Part shown: positions 42,613-51,330 of the stretch, one piece after another
Layout of the letters: every line of letters starts with the position of its first letter
How positions within the stretch are numbered: position 1 is the first letter of the stretch
NCBI RefSeq assembly: GCF_018224925.1
Contig: NZ_JAGTUF010000012.1
Span: 1-64,000 of the forward strand
Origin: Magnetospirillum sulfuroxidans
GTDB taxonomy: Bacteria; Pseudomonadota; Alphaproteobacteria; Rhodospirillales; Magnetospirillaceae
Length of the DNA stretch: 64,000 bases
Reading direction: 5' to 3'
Position numbers and translations under genes: made by a program
The notes under the pieces: generated by a model
Told to the model about the DNA's origin: nothing
Database searches by the model: none
Seen by the model: only the letters and a program-made list of their open reading frames with translations

Positions 42613-43383
42613 ATGATCGCAGATCTTCCCCCTTTCCAGCCCGGCAGCGTCTGGCTGGTCGGCGCCGGCCCCGGCGACCCTGGCCTGTTGACCGTGCTGG
42701 CGCTGCATGCCCTCGGCCAAGCCGAATACGTGGTGCATGACGCCCTGGTCGATGACCGTATCCTTGCCCTGGCCAACCCGCATGCGGTGGTCGAAGCCAT
42801 GGGCAAGCGCGGCGGCGCCGTCAGCCCACGCCAGGACGCCATCACCCATCGGCTGATCGCCCTGGCCACCGCCGGCAAAAAGGTGCTGCGTCTCAAGGGC
42901 GGCGATCCCTTTGTCTTTGGTCGCGGGGCCGAGGAAGCGCTGGCCCTGGCCGAGGCCGGCATCGTCTTTCGCGTCGTCCCCGGCATCAGCGCCGGCATTG
43001 GCGGATTGGCCTATGCCGGCATTCCCGCCACCGCCAAGCACTGCAATTCGACGCTGGCTTTCGTCACCGGCCACGACCAGGGCGGCGATATCCCCAGCGG
43101 CTTCGACTGGGACGGACTGGCCCGGGGGGCCGAAGTCATCGTCTTTTACATGGGTCTGCGCAAGGTTGACGTCCTGGTCGAGCGTCTGCGCAATGCCGGC
43201 CGTAAGGCCGACGAACTGGTGGCGGTGGTGTCGCGTGCCGCCACGCCGAAACAGCAGGTGCTGGAAACCACCTTGTCCGGCTTGGTCGCGGCCCTTGCCG
43301 CCCAACCGATGGAGGCCCCGGCCTTGCTGGTCATCGGCGGCGTCGTCGGTCTGCGGGCGAAACTGAATTGGTGGCAGCCATGA
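42613..43383 (+). CDS. cobA: uroporphyrinogen-III C-methyltransferase
   Basis: It makes precorrin-2 from uroporphyrinogen III with two methyl transfers, the entry point to B12 (and sirohaem). The 256-residue protein is a stand-alone SUMT with VGAGPGDPGLLTVLALHAL, VLRLKGGDPFVFGRGAEEA, VVPGISAGIGG and the region TGHDQGGDIPSGFDW. It is not fused to a CysG-type dehydrogenase, so precorrin-2 oxidation needs another protein. Its stop overlaps the next gene's ATG (ATGA). Confidence 0.95.
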   Translation: MIADLPPFQPGSVWLVGAGPGDPGLLTVLALHALGQAEYVVHDALVDDRILALANPHAVVEAMGKRGGAVSPRQDAITHRLIALATAGKKVLRLKGGDPFVFGRGAEEALALAEAGIVFRVVPGISAGIGGLAYAGIPATAKHCNSTLAFVTGHDQGGDIPSGFDWDGLARGAEVIVFYMGLRKVDVLVERLRNAGRKADELVAVVSRAATPKQQVLETTLSGLVAALAAQPMEAPALLVIGGVVGLRAKLNWWQP

Positions 43384-44135
43384 GCGACGCTTTGATTGGC
43401 CTGGAATCGGGCTTGGCGGTGTGCCGGGTGGCGGTGGAAACCCATGGCGGATTGCTGACCGGCCTGTTTCTCACCGGCTTGATCGGCAGCGCCAGCCATT
43501 GCGCCGGCATGTGCGGGCCGTTCGTGCTGTCGCAGGTGGCGGCCAAGCTGGAAGCTCTGCCCGCCGCCCGCATGAGCGAATTCCATCGCCTGACCGGGGC
43601 GGCGCTGATTCCCTATCACCTTGGCCGCGCCACCACCTATGGCCTGCTGGGCGCCGTTGCCGGCTGGGCCGCCGGCGCCCTGGCGGGGTGGAGCGGCTTT
43701 CGCTTCCTGGCCGGAGGCTTGCTGGTTCTGGCCGCCCTGCTGCTGCTGTCAATGGCGGTGCCGCGGCTGAAAGCGCTGCTGGGATCGTCGGCCGGCGAAT
43801 CGTGGTGGAGCCGTCATGTCGCCGGTCTGGCCCGCCCGCTATTCGACGCCCCCACCGGCTGGCGCGGCTGGCTGCTGGGCGTGGCCTTGGGCTTCATCCC
43901 CTGCGGTCTGTTATACGCCGCCCTGGCGGCAGCGGCGGCCAGCGGCGATCCTTTGGGGGCGGCGCTGGCCATGCTGGCTTTCGCCGCCGGCACCATCCCG
44001 GCCTTGCTGACGGTGGGGATACTTGGTCACTTCGCCATCGGTCACTGGCGCGCCGCCGTGTTGAAATGGGCGCCGCTGCTGCTGGTGGCCAATGCCGGCA
44101 TGCTGGGATACATGGCCTGGGCCTTGATGGCCTGA
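43380..44135 (+). CDS. sulfite-exporter TauE/SafE-like (UreH-2) membrane protein
   Basis: A 251-residue inner-membrane protein of the UreH-like/TauE-SafE group, with six hydrophobic segments. It has the paired motif GLIGSASHCAGMCGPFVL near residue 35-50, where the His and two Cys suggest metal contact, and its partner GFIPCGLLYAALAAA near 172. Such proteins are linked to copper handling and cytochrome oxidase assembly in relatives. It overlaps cobA by four bases and is followed by a SCO1 gene, which supports a copper role rather than a B12 one. Confidence 0.8.
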   Translation: MSDALIGLESGLAVCRVAVETHGGLLTGLFLTGLIGSASHCAGMCGPFVLSQVAAKLEALPAARMSEFHRLTGAALIPYHLGRATTYGLLGAVAGWAAGALAGWSGFRFLAGGLLVLAALLLLSMAVPRLKALLGSSAGESWWSRHVAGLARPLFDAPTGWRGWLLGVALGFIPCGLLYAALAAAAASGDPLGAALAMLAFAAGTIPALLTVGILGHFAIGHWRAAVLKWAPLLLVANAGMLGYMAWALMA

Positions 44136-44151
44136 GCAAAGGGAGAGCGCG

Positions 44152-44736
44152 ATGAAGAACAAGTCCTCGCTGTTGGCGCTGGTCGCCGTCTTGGTGGTTA
44201 TCGGCATCGCCATCGGCAGCCGGCTGCTGGTGTGGACCAGCGATGGCCATGCCACCATTGGCGGCCCCTTTTCCATGACCGACGAAAACGGCCAGCCGGT
44301 GACGGAAAAGACCTATGCCGGACGCTGGATGTTGATTTATTTCGGCTATACCTATTGCCCCGACGTTTGCCCCACCGCCCTGGGCGTCGTCGCCGGCGCC
44401 TTGGACGGCTTAAGCCCAAGCGAACGGGCCAAGCTGGTGCCGATCTTCATCACCGTCGATCCCGAACGCGACACGCCCGAGCTGATGAAGAATTACACCG
44501 CCGCCTTTGCCCCCGACATGGTCGGACTGGTCGGCACCGCCGAACAGACCAATGCCGCCAAAAAAGCCTTCAAGGTCTATGCGGAAAAGGCCAAGGGCGG
44601 TGATGCCGAATCCTATACCGTCGATCATTCCTCGATCCTGTATCTGATGGGACCCGACGGCAAATTCGTCCAGCATTTCCCCCACGGCGTCACCAGCGGC
44701 GAGTTGCTGGCGGGGCTGCAAAAACATCTGCATTGA
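44152..44736 (+). CDS. senC: SCO1/SenC copper chaperone
   Basis: A 194-residue membrane-anchored thioredoxin-fold protein that delivers copper to the CuA centre of cytochrome oxidase or regulates by redox. A single N-terminal anchor (LLALVAVLVVIGIAIGSRLL) precedes the domain. Copper ligands are C69 and C73 (YCPDVCP) and His159 (TVDHSSILYL). It sits between the TauE-like gene and cobB, one base before the latter, so copper and B12 genes are transcribed together. Confidence 0.92.
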   Translation: MKNKSSLLALVAVLVVIGIAIGSRLLVWTSDGHATIGGPFSMTDENGQPVTEKTYAGRWMLIYFGYTYCPDVCPTALGVVAGALDGLSPSERAKLVPIFITVDPERDTPELMKNYTAAFAPDMVGLVGTAEQTNAAKKAFKVYAEKAKGGDAESYTVDHSSILYLMGPDGKFVQHFPHGVTSGELLAGLQKHLH

Positions 44737-44737
44737 T

Positions 44738-46054
44738 ATGAGCGTTCCTGGGCTGATCCTGGCCGCGCCGTCTTCGGGCAGCGGCAAGACCCTGACCACC
44801 TTGGGCCTCTTGGCCCATCTCAACGCCGCCGGCTTGCGGGTTGGCTCGGCCAAGGTCGGGCCGGATTACATCGATCCGGCCTTTCATGCCGCCGCCACCG
44901 GCCGGCCTTGCGTCAACCTGGATTCGTGGGCCATGCGCGGCGAAACCTTGGCCGGGCTGGTGCAGGTGGCCGGCGACCATGCCGACCTGGTGGTCTGCGA
45001 GGGGGTCATGGGCCTGTTCGACGGCGCCGATGTCGCGCCGGGCCAGCCCGATGGCTGCACCGCGGAAATCGCCGCCCTGACCGGTTGGCCGGTGGTTCTG
45101 GTCATCGACGCCCGCCGCATGGCCGGTTCGGCCGCCGCCGTTCTGGCCGGCTTCGCCCGTCTGCGCCCTGACGTCACCGTCGCCGGCGTCATCTTCAACC
45201 AAGTCTCCAGCGACAAACACCGCCGGATGATCAGCGCCGCCTGCGCCCGCCACTGTCCCGAGGTGGCGTTATTGGGCTTCATGCCCTGCATCGACAATCT
45301 GGTGGTGCCAAGCCGGCATTTGGGCTTGGTTCAGGCCTGTGAACATCCTGATTTGCCCGCTTTTTTCGCCGCCGCCGCCCAAGCCGTCGCCGATTACGTC
45401 CAGGTCGACGCCTTGCGCGCCCTGGCCCGCCCCACCCGCCTGGCCGGCGCCGTGCCCTGTCCGCTGCCGCCCTTGGGAAAGCGTATCGCCGTCGCCCGCG
45501 ACCAGGCCTTTGCCTTCACCTATGCCGCCGTGCTGGAAGGATGGCGGCGGGCCGGGGCCGAGGTGACCTTTTTTTCCCCCCTGGCCAATCAGCCCGCCGA
45601 TGGCGATGCCGTTTATCTGCCTGGCGGCTATCCTGAATTGCATGCTGGCGTTCTGGCTGGCAATTCCGTCTTTCTCGACAGTCTGCGCCGTGTCGCCGGC
45701 CAAGGCGGGACGGTGTTCGGCGAATGCGGCGGCTATATGTGTTTGGGCGAAAGCTTGCAGGATGCCGATGGGGTGGTTCACCCCATGGCCGGATTATTGC
45801 CGCTCCAAACCAGCTTTGCCAAACGCAAGCTGCATCTGGGCTATCGCCGCGCCCGTCTGCTGGCGGACGGGCCGTTGGGTCGCGCCGACACCGTCTTCGG
45901 CGGCCACGAATTCCATTTCGCCGCCACTGTGCGCGCAGAGCCCAATCACGCCCTGTTCGCCATCACCGATGCCGGCGGCCACGACCTGGGCCGCTGCGGC
46001 CTTCGCGTCGGCACGGTCTGCGCCTCGTTCATCCATCTGATTGACGGTCAATAA
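44738..46054 (+). CDS. cobB: cobyrinate a,c-diamide synthase
   Basis: CobB (CbiA) amidates the a and c carboxylates of (hydrogeno/cob)yrinate with glutamine and ATP. The 438-residue chain has P-loop APSSGSGKT (about 10-18), KVGPDYIDPAFH, VCEGVMGLFDGA, and a C-terminal glutaminase domain with LPGGYPELHA and the nucleophile Cys in VFGECGGYMCLG. It ends the cluster; a 155-base gap with no terminator-like hairpin follows. Confidence 0.94.
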   Translation: MSVPGLILAAPSSGSGKTLTTLGLLAHLNAAGLRVGSAKVGPDYIDPAFHAAATGRPCVNLDSWAMRGETLAGLVQVAGDHADLVVCEGVMGLFDGADVAPGQPDGCTAEIAALTGWPVVLVIDARRMAGSAAAVLAGFARLRPDVTVAGVIFNQVSSDKHRRMISAACARHCPEVALLGFMPCIDNLVVPSRHLGLVQACEHPDLPAFFAAAAQAVADYVQVDALRALARPTRLAGAVPCPLPPLGKRIAVARDQAFAFTYAAVLEGWRRAGAEVTFFSPLANQPADGDAVYLPGGYPELHAGVLAGNSVFLDSLRRVAGQGGTVFGECGGYMCLGESLQDADGVVHPMAGLLPLQTSFAKRKLHLGYRRARLLADGPLGRADTVFGGHEFHFAATVRAEPNHALFAITDAGGHDLGRCGLRVGTVCASFIHLIDGQ

Positions 46055-46094
46055 TCACGCCATCCTTGACTCCGGCCCCCCGCGCCCCCTCATA

Positions 46095-46107
46095 TTGCAG
46101 TGCACAA
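46095..46107. promoter_or_regulatory. possible PhaR-type site upstream of phaZ
   Basis: TTGCAGTGCACAA holds two TGC triplets and an internal GTGCAC palindrome, 103 bases before phaZ. PhaR regulators in related bacteria bind TGC-rich palindromes. A weak match; listed as a candidate only. Confidence 0.25.
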
Positions 46108-46209
46108 TGACAGAAGCTAAATAGTCGCAATTAAAATAATTTAATTGCCTGTCATGTCATTTTTGAGTAACAAAACTATCCTTCGGTATTGTGGGCAGGG
46201 GCAAAACTT

Positions 46210-47493
46210 ATGCTTTATCACATCCATGAGTTGCAGCACGTCGCGTTGGCTCCGGTCCGTCTGTTCGCCGAGGCGATCCAGACCATGTACACCCACCCGT
46301 GGATGCCCGTGTCCTATACCAGCATCGGCCGCGCCATGGCCGCCGGGGCGGAATTGCTGGAACGCACCACCCGCCGTTATCCCAAGCCGCCGTTCAACCT
46401 GCCGACCACCGTGATCGACGGCGTCGAGGTGACGGTGCGCGAAATGGTGGTTTACCAAAAGCCGTTCTGTGAATTGCTGCATTTCCAGCGCGACACCGAT
46501 CGCCGCGACCCGCGCGTGTTGGTGGTGGCCCCCATGTCCGGCCATTACGCCACCTTGCTGCGCGGCACCGTGGAAACCCTGCTGCCGGAACACGACGTCT
46601 ACATCACCGACTGGATTGACGCCCGCGACGTGTCGCAAGACGCCGGTCCGTTCGCCTTGGACGATTACATCGACTATATCCGCGAGCTGCTGCACTTCCT
46701 CGGCGCCGACACCCATGTGCTGGCGGTCTGTCAGCCGTCGGTGCCGGTCTTGGCGGCGGTGTCGATGATGGCCGAGGACCAGGACCCGCGCCAGCCCAGC
46801 TCCATGGTGCTGATGGGCGGCCCCATCGATACCCGCATCAGCCCGACCAAGGTCAACAAGCTGGCCACCGACAAGCCGCTGTCGTGGTTCGAAACCCACG
46901 TCATCAACACCGTTCCCTATGTTCATACCGGCCGTGGCCGTCGGGTCTATCCCGGCTTTCTGCAATTGCAGGGCTTCATGAGCCTGAACCCGGAACGCCA
47001 TGTGGGCGAACACATCAACCTGTTCCAGAACATGGTGCGCGGCGACGGCGATTCGGCGGAAAAGCACCGCGACTTCTATGACGAATATCTGGCGGTGATG
47101 GATCTGCCGGCGGAATATTATCTGGACACCATCAAGAGCGTGTTCATCGAACATCAACTTCCTGAAGGCAAGATGTACAGCCGTGGCCGTCATATCCAGC
47201 CCAGCAAGATTCAGCACACCGCGCTGATGACCATCGAGGGCGAGAAGGACGACATCACCGGCATCGGCCAGACCGAAGCCGCCCATAAGCTGTGTTCCAG
47301 CCTGCCTGACGACATGCGTATCCACCATGTGGCGCCCAAGGTCGGTCATTACGGCGTATTCAACGGGCGCCGTTGGCGCGAGGAGATTTATCCCCATGTC
47401 CGCGAGTTCATCCGGACCCACGACAAGCTTACCGTTCTGGCGGACAAAGCCCTTGAACTTGATGAGCCCGTCCGAGTGGGAAAGTCTGTGTGA
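46210..47493 (+). CDS. phaZ: intracellular polyhydroxyalkanoate depolymerase
   Basis: PhaZ breaks down stored polyhydroxybutyrate granules to 3-hydroxybutyrate. The 427-residue protein has the PhaZ1-type alpha/beta-hydrolase core with a cysteine nucleophile, Cys174 in [11 protein letters not shown], instead of serine. Also typical are [40 protein letters not shown] and the catalytic His region [13 protein letters not shown]. The ATG at 46210 is chosen by homology. The leader region (46110-46200) is AT-rich. The gene overlaps the next by 32 bases. Confidence 0.93.
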   Translation: MLYHIHELQHVALAPVRLFAEAIQTMYTHPWMPVSYTSIGRAMAAGAELLERTTRRYPKPPFNLPTTVIDGVEVTVREMVVYQKPFCELLHFQRDTDRRDPRVLVVAPMSGHYATLLRGTVETLLPEHDVYITDWIDARDVSQDAGPFALDDYIDYIRELLHFLGADTHVLAVCQPSVPVLAAVSMMAEDQDPRQPSSMVLMGGPIDTRISPTKVNKLATDKPLSWFETHVINTVPYVHTGRGRRVYPGFLQLQGFMSLNPERHVGEHINLFQNMVRGDGDSAEKHRDFYDEYLAVMDLPAEYYLDTIKSVFIEHQLPEGKMYSRGRHIQPSKIQHTALMTIEGEKDDITGIGQTEAAHKLCSSLPDDMRIHHVAPKVGHYGVFNGRRWREEIYPHVREFIRTHDKLTVLADKALELDEPVRVGKSV

Positions 47494-47857
47494 CGGCTGC
47501 GGCAAATGCTGCCTGCATAAGCTTGAAGACGAAGATACCGGCAAAATCCACTACACCAATGTGGCCTGCCAGATGCTGAATCTGGGAACTTGCGGCTGCA
47601 AGGACTATCCCAACCGCCAGAAGCACATCCCCGATTGCGTGCAATTGGACGCCAGCAAGGTCGAGGCGCTGAAATGGCTGCCCTCGACCTGCGCCTATCG
47701 GCTGGTGGCGGAAAACAAACCGCTGCCGTGGTGGCATCCGCTGATAACCGGCGACCGCAACAGCGTGCACGAAGCCGGCGCTTCGGTGCGCGGCCGCGCC
47801 ATCGCCGAAAGCCGCGCCGGCCCGCTTGACCGTCACATCGTCACATGGCCGGCCTAG
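47462..47857 (+). CDS. YcgN-family cysteine-cluster protein (UPF0260)
   Basis: A 131-residue protein with the opening cluster [14 protein letters not shown], then [14 protein letters not shown] and later DCVQL and STCAYRL, in all about ten cysteines as in the UPF0260/YcgN family. The clusters probably hold zinc or an iron-sulphur centre; function is unknown. The ATG at 47462 lies inside phaZ in another frame, with no room for a separate leader, so it depends on phaZ transcription. It overlaps the next gene by 13 bases. Confidence 0.88.
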   Translation: MSPSEWESLCDGCGKCCLHKLEDEDTGKIHYTNVACQMLNLGTCGCKDYPNRQKHIPDCVQLDASKVEALKWLPSTCAYRLVAENKPLPWWHPLITGDRNSVHEAGASVRGRAIAESRAGPLDRHIVTWPA

Positions 47858-48549
47858 ACGATTTAACCCTCGATTTTGGCCAAACCCAGGTGGCAATCAC
47901 CGTCCGCCGCTCGCCCTTGGCCAAAGCCATGTCGTTGCGCGTCGATCCGGTGCGCGGCGTCGTGTTGGTCTTGCCCAGCCGGGCCAGACTGAGCGACGCC
48001 CGGATTTTTCTGCGAACCCATCGCGACTGGCTGATCGAGCGCCTGCACCGGTTGCCGCAAAGCATCGCCCTTACGCCCGGCGCCACCGTCCCCTTGCTGG
48101 GCCAAGACCATTTGATCCGCCATCACCCCGAAGCCCGCCGCGGGGTCTGGCGGCAAGACGGCGAAATCCACGTTTCCGGCCATATTGACCATGTTCCGCG
48201 CCGCGTGGTTGACTTTCTCAAAGCCGAGGCGCGGCGGCTGATGGTGGCCAAGGCCCACGAACTTGCCGCCCGGATCGACCGCAAGCCCAGTCGCATCAGC
48301 GTCAAGGATACGGTGTCGCGCTGGGGTTCTTGTTCCGCCCAAGGGGCCATCGCCTTGTCTTGGCGGCTGGTGATGGCCCCCGACTGGGTGGCGACCTATG
48401 TGGTCGGGCATGAAGTCGCCCATCTGGTCGAACTCAACCATTCCCCAGCCTTTTGGGCCGTTGTCACCTCGCTGGGAGTCGATCACCATGGTGCGCGAAC
48501 CTGGCTGAAGACCAATGGCGCCCATCTGCACCGCTATCAGGCGGAATAA
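47845..48549 (+). CDS. YgjP-family zinc metallopeptidase (DUF45)
   Basis: A 234-residue cytoplasmic protein with the DUF45 fold. The zinc motif is HEVAH in [19 protein letters not shown], with a third ligand in the following helix, and [15 protein letters not shown] lies just before it. The N-terminal half ([16 protein letters not shown]-like strands) is normal for the family. Role unknown in most bacteria. It is the last gene of the phaZ-ycgN-ygjP overlap chain. Confidence 0.87.
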   Translation: MAGLDDLTLDFGQTQVAITVRRSPLAKAMSLRVDPVRGVVLVLPSRARLSDARIFLRTHRDWLIERLHRLPQSIALTPGATVPLLGQDHLIRHHPEARRGVWRQDGEIHVSGHIDHVPRRVVDFLKAEARRLMVAKAHELAARIDRKPSRISVKDTVSRWGSCSAQGAIALSWRLVMAPDWVATYVVGHEVAHLVELNHSPAFWAVVTSLGVDHHGARTWLKTNGAHLHRYQAE

Positions 48550-48621
48550 TCGCTTTTTATTCCCTATTTCAGAATTTATTTACTATCGTGTAATCAGCGT
48601 AGCGCCAGGAGCATGTCCCCC

Positions 48622-49824
48622 ATGACCACCACCACCGCCCATCCCACCCCCACCAGCCTGAAAGTAACCGTGCTGTTGACCGGGTTGGTGGCGTTCGGCC
48701 CGGTGTCAACCGATCTGTATCTGGCGTCGCTGCCCGACATGGGCCGTTATTTTTCCGCCAGCGTCGAAATGGTGCAGATGACCCTGTCGGTGTTTCTGCT
48801 GGGCTTTGCCGTCTCCATGCTGATTTATGGCCCGTTATCCGACCGCTTCGGCCGCCGCCGGGTGATTTTGGCCGGCGTGATCATTTACGTGATCGGCTCG
48901 GTCGCCTGTCTGCTGGCGCCGACCATCGAGATGCTGATCGCCAGCCGCTTCCTGCAAGCCCTGGGGGCCTGTTGCGGTCCGGTGGTCGCCCGCGCCGTGG
49001 TCCGTGACATCTATCCGCGCGAACAGGCGGCCAAGGTGATGTCCTACATGGCCTCGGCCATGGCCTTGGCCCCGTTCGTCGCCCCCATCCTCGGCGGTTG
49101 GTTTCATACCCTGTTCGGCTGGCGCTCGAATTTCATCTTGTTGGGGATTTTCGGTTTGATCTTGCTGCTGGGCACCTGGCGTTGGCTGGCTGAAACCAAT
49201 CACCACCAAGACCCGCACGCGTTGTCGCCGTTAAGCATGATCGCCAATTACCGCACCCTTTTGACCGATCGTCAGGTCTTGGGCTATGTGGTGGTGGTTT
49301 CCGCCACCTTCGCCGGCATGTTCAGCTTCATTTCCGCCTCGTCCTTCGTCCTGATCGACGTTTTGGCGCTGCCGCCGGCGCTGTTCGGCTTTGGCTTCGC
49401 CGTGGTGGTCGCCGGGTATATCGCCGGCGGTTTCATCGCCGGCAAATGGACCAGCCGCATCGGTCTTGACCGCATGATCGGCATCGGCGTCACCGGCGCC
49501 GCCATCACCGGCTTGACCGCCGCCGCTCTGGCATGGAGCGGGGTACAATCGCTGCCGGCGATCTTGCTGCCGTTGATGCTGTTCTTTCTGTCCGGCGCCC
49601 TGGTCATTCCCAATGGCAGCGCCGGAGCCATCGCCCCGCATCCGCGCATGGCCGGAACGGCATCGGCCTGCCTGGGCTTTGTCCAAATGGTTTGCGGCGC
49701 CAGCGCCGGCTGGCTGCATTCCGCCACCTTCAACCATTCCACCCGCCCCCTGACCAGTCTGGTCGCCGGGCTGGGAATCGCCGCCTTGGTCGGTTATCTA
49801 CTGTTGGTGCGCAAAAGGACCTAA
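48622..49824 (+). CDS. Bcr/CflA-family drug-efflux MFS transporter
   Basis: A 400-residue inner-membrane proton antiporter of the DHA1 group. It has about 12 hydrophobic segments, the opening GPVSTDLYLASLPDMGRYF typical of Bcr/CflA, MFS motif A YGPLSDRFGRRRVI, and the motif C-like LGACCGPVVARAVVRD. AGGAG at 48607-48611 favours the ATG at 48622 over 48613. The stop TAA overlaps the stop TAG of the convergent gene within CTAA (49821-49824). Substrate cannot be inferred. Confidence 0.88.
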   Translation: MTTTTAHPTPTSLKVTVLLTGLVAFGPVSTDLYLASLPDMGRYFSASVEMVQMTLSVFLLGFAVSMLIYGPLSDRFGRRRVILAGVIIYVIGSVACLLAPTIEMLIASRFLQALGACCGPVVARAVVRDIYPREQAAKVMSYMASAMALAPFVAPILGGWFHTLFGWRSNFILLGIFGLILLLGTWRWLAETNHHQDPHALSPLSMIANYRTLLTDRQVLGYVVVVSATFAGMFSFISASSFVLIDVLALPPALFGFGFAVVVAGYIAGGFIAGKWTSRIGLDRMIGIGVTGAAITGLTAAALAWSGVQSLPAILLPLMLFFLSGALVIPNGSAGAIAPHPRMAGTASACLGFVQMVCGASAGWLHSATFNHSTRPLTSLVAGLGIAALVGYLLLVRKRT

Positions 49825-51260
49825 CCCAAGAACCGTTCCCGCGGGGCCGGCATCACCAGGGCCGGCCGGCCGACGTCTTTCATCAGGCCAGGACCGTTAA
49901 CCATCTGGAATCCACCGCAAACCACACCGCCAACCACCCGGCGACGGCGGGCGCTCCACACATAGCATCCCAGACCGGCATCGTCGGTCGATCCCTGCAA
50001 CATCTCTAAAATCGACATCAGCCGATCGTCATTCATGCGTTCGCACGAACGCAATTCCGACAGATCCAAGCCGATCTTGGCTTCGCCCAATTCATCGACC
50101 CGGCACAATAACGGCGACGACAGGCGCAGACGCAGCAACACCCCGCCGCACAAGCCGCGCAAGGCCGTGACCACCCGGTTGACCGATTCGACATCGGCGC
50201 TATCGGGAATGCGGCAAATTTCCACCTGGACCCGGCGTTGCCGAATATCGGCGGCGACATCGGCGAACGGCGCCACCACCTCGGCCCGATGGTCGCCGGC
50301 CAAACTTTCCCAGGTCAGCGGCACGATGACGACGCTGCCCCGGCTGTTGGCGCGCAACAAGTCGCGCAGGGCGGCGGCGGCGACAAAACGGTCAAGGATG
50401 AACGCGGTGGCTTCATCCTTGACCGGATAGGCCATTGACCCTTCCAGGGGCGGATCACCGGGATGATCGGTTCGGGCGACACGGGCACAATAGGCGGCGA
50501 TGGCTTCACGCTCGGCCACCCAGGTCGGCCGCCACAACAACGACAAATGCGCGTCGGCGGGCATCGGCCCCACCGCCTGCCAGGGCTCTTCCGGCTCGGC
50601 CTCGGCATGTTCCATCACAATCGGGGTCCAGTGGACGGAAACGACCCGGTGGCGCTGTCTCACCCCCTCGACACTCACTCCCGGCGCCGGCAACGCCGCC
50701 GGCGCGCATGGGCTGAGGTGGTCAAACAGGGCGCGGGATTGTTCCGCCGCCTGCCGCACCGCCAGCGCCAGGACCCGGCCCGATTCGTCCACCGCGTCGG
50801 CCACCGCCAGATGCGCCGCCACCGCCAGCGGCCGTTCGCCGCCGACACAGCGTTCGCCCAGCAAATGCCGGCTGATTTCCTGGGCGATGGCCACGGCGAT
50901 ATGACGGGCTTGGTCGGGGGAAACCTGGGGAAACAGCAGCAGCCACGTTTCCTCGTCGATGCGGCGGAACAAATTGCCGCCGCCGATCTGGCGCCGGATC
51001 AGCTGTTCGGCGATCATCGTCACCTTGTCGGTCAAGCGCGGCCATTTGTCGCCCACCGCATGACGGAAATCGGCCAGTGAAATCACCCGCAAGCGACCGG
51101 CCCCGCCATCGGGGCGGTGGCGCAAGATCGCCAGCACGACGTCGAATTCGCTCTGGGCCACCGATTGGGCCATCGGCCGCGCCGCACGGACCAGGCCAAT
51201 GCGGGCCGGCTCCGCCGGTTTGTGCCACAGATCACGGAACCAACGGCCAAGCCCCAGCAT
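49821..51260 (-). CDS. degenerate GGDEF/EAL-like protein, unknown role
   Basis: A 479-residue soluble protein. Residues about 35-150 look like a diguanylate-cyclase fold (SEFDVVLAILRHRPDG, LFRRIDEETWLLLFPQVSPD, RHIAVAIAQEISRHL) but the GGDEF signature is missing. The C-terminal half (about 290-440) recalls an EAL fold (VVIVPLTWESLAGD, VAADIRQRRVQVEICRIP, KIGLDLSELR) without the EAL motif or the metal residues I would expect. If so it would bind but not make or break c-di-GMP, or act by protein contact. The start at 51260 has AAGGAC upstream; the longer frame runs into the PBP1A gene. Assignment is by pattern only. Confidence 0.55.
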   Translation of the reverse strand: MLGLGRWFRDLWHKPAEPARIGLVRAARPMAQSVAQSEFDVVLAILRHRPDGGAGRLRVISLADFRHAVGDKWPRLTDKVTMIAEQLIRRQIGGGNLFRRIDEETWLLLFPQVSPDQARHIAVAIAQEISRHLLGERCVGGERPLAVAAHLAVADAVDESGRVLALAVRQAAEQSRALFDHLSPCAPAALPAPGVSVEGVRQRHRVVSVHWTPIVMEHAEAEPEEPWQAVGPMPADAHLSLLWRPTWVAEREAIAAYCARVARTDHPGDPPLEGSMAYPVKDEATAFILDRFVAAAALRDLLRANSRGSVVIVPLTWESLAGDHRAEVVAPFADVAADIRQRRVQVEICRIPDSADVESVNRVVTALRGLCGGVLLRLRLSSPLLCRVDELGEAKIGLDLSELRSCERMNDDRLMSILEMLQGSTDDAGLGCYVWSARRRRVVGGVVCGGFQMVNGPGLMKDVGRPALVMPAPRERFLG

Positions 51261-51330
51261 GGCGTTTGTCCTTATTCCCAACACTCCCCGACAGGATTGA
51301 TAGTGGGAAGCCGGAGCGGCGCCAACAAGA

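Noticed and set aside
41623-43305. 560-codon minus-strand frame opposite cobM and cobA
   Set aside because: Antisense shadow of two clear methyltransferases.
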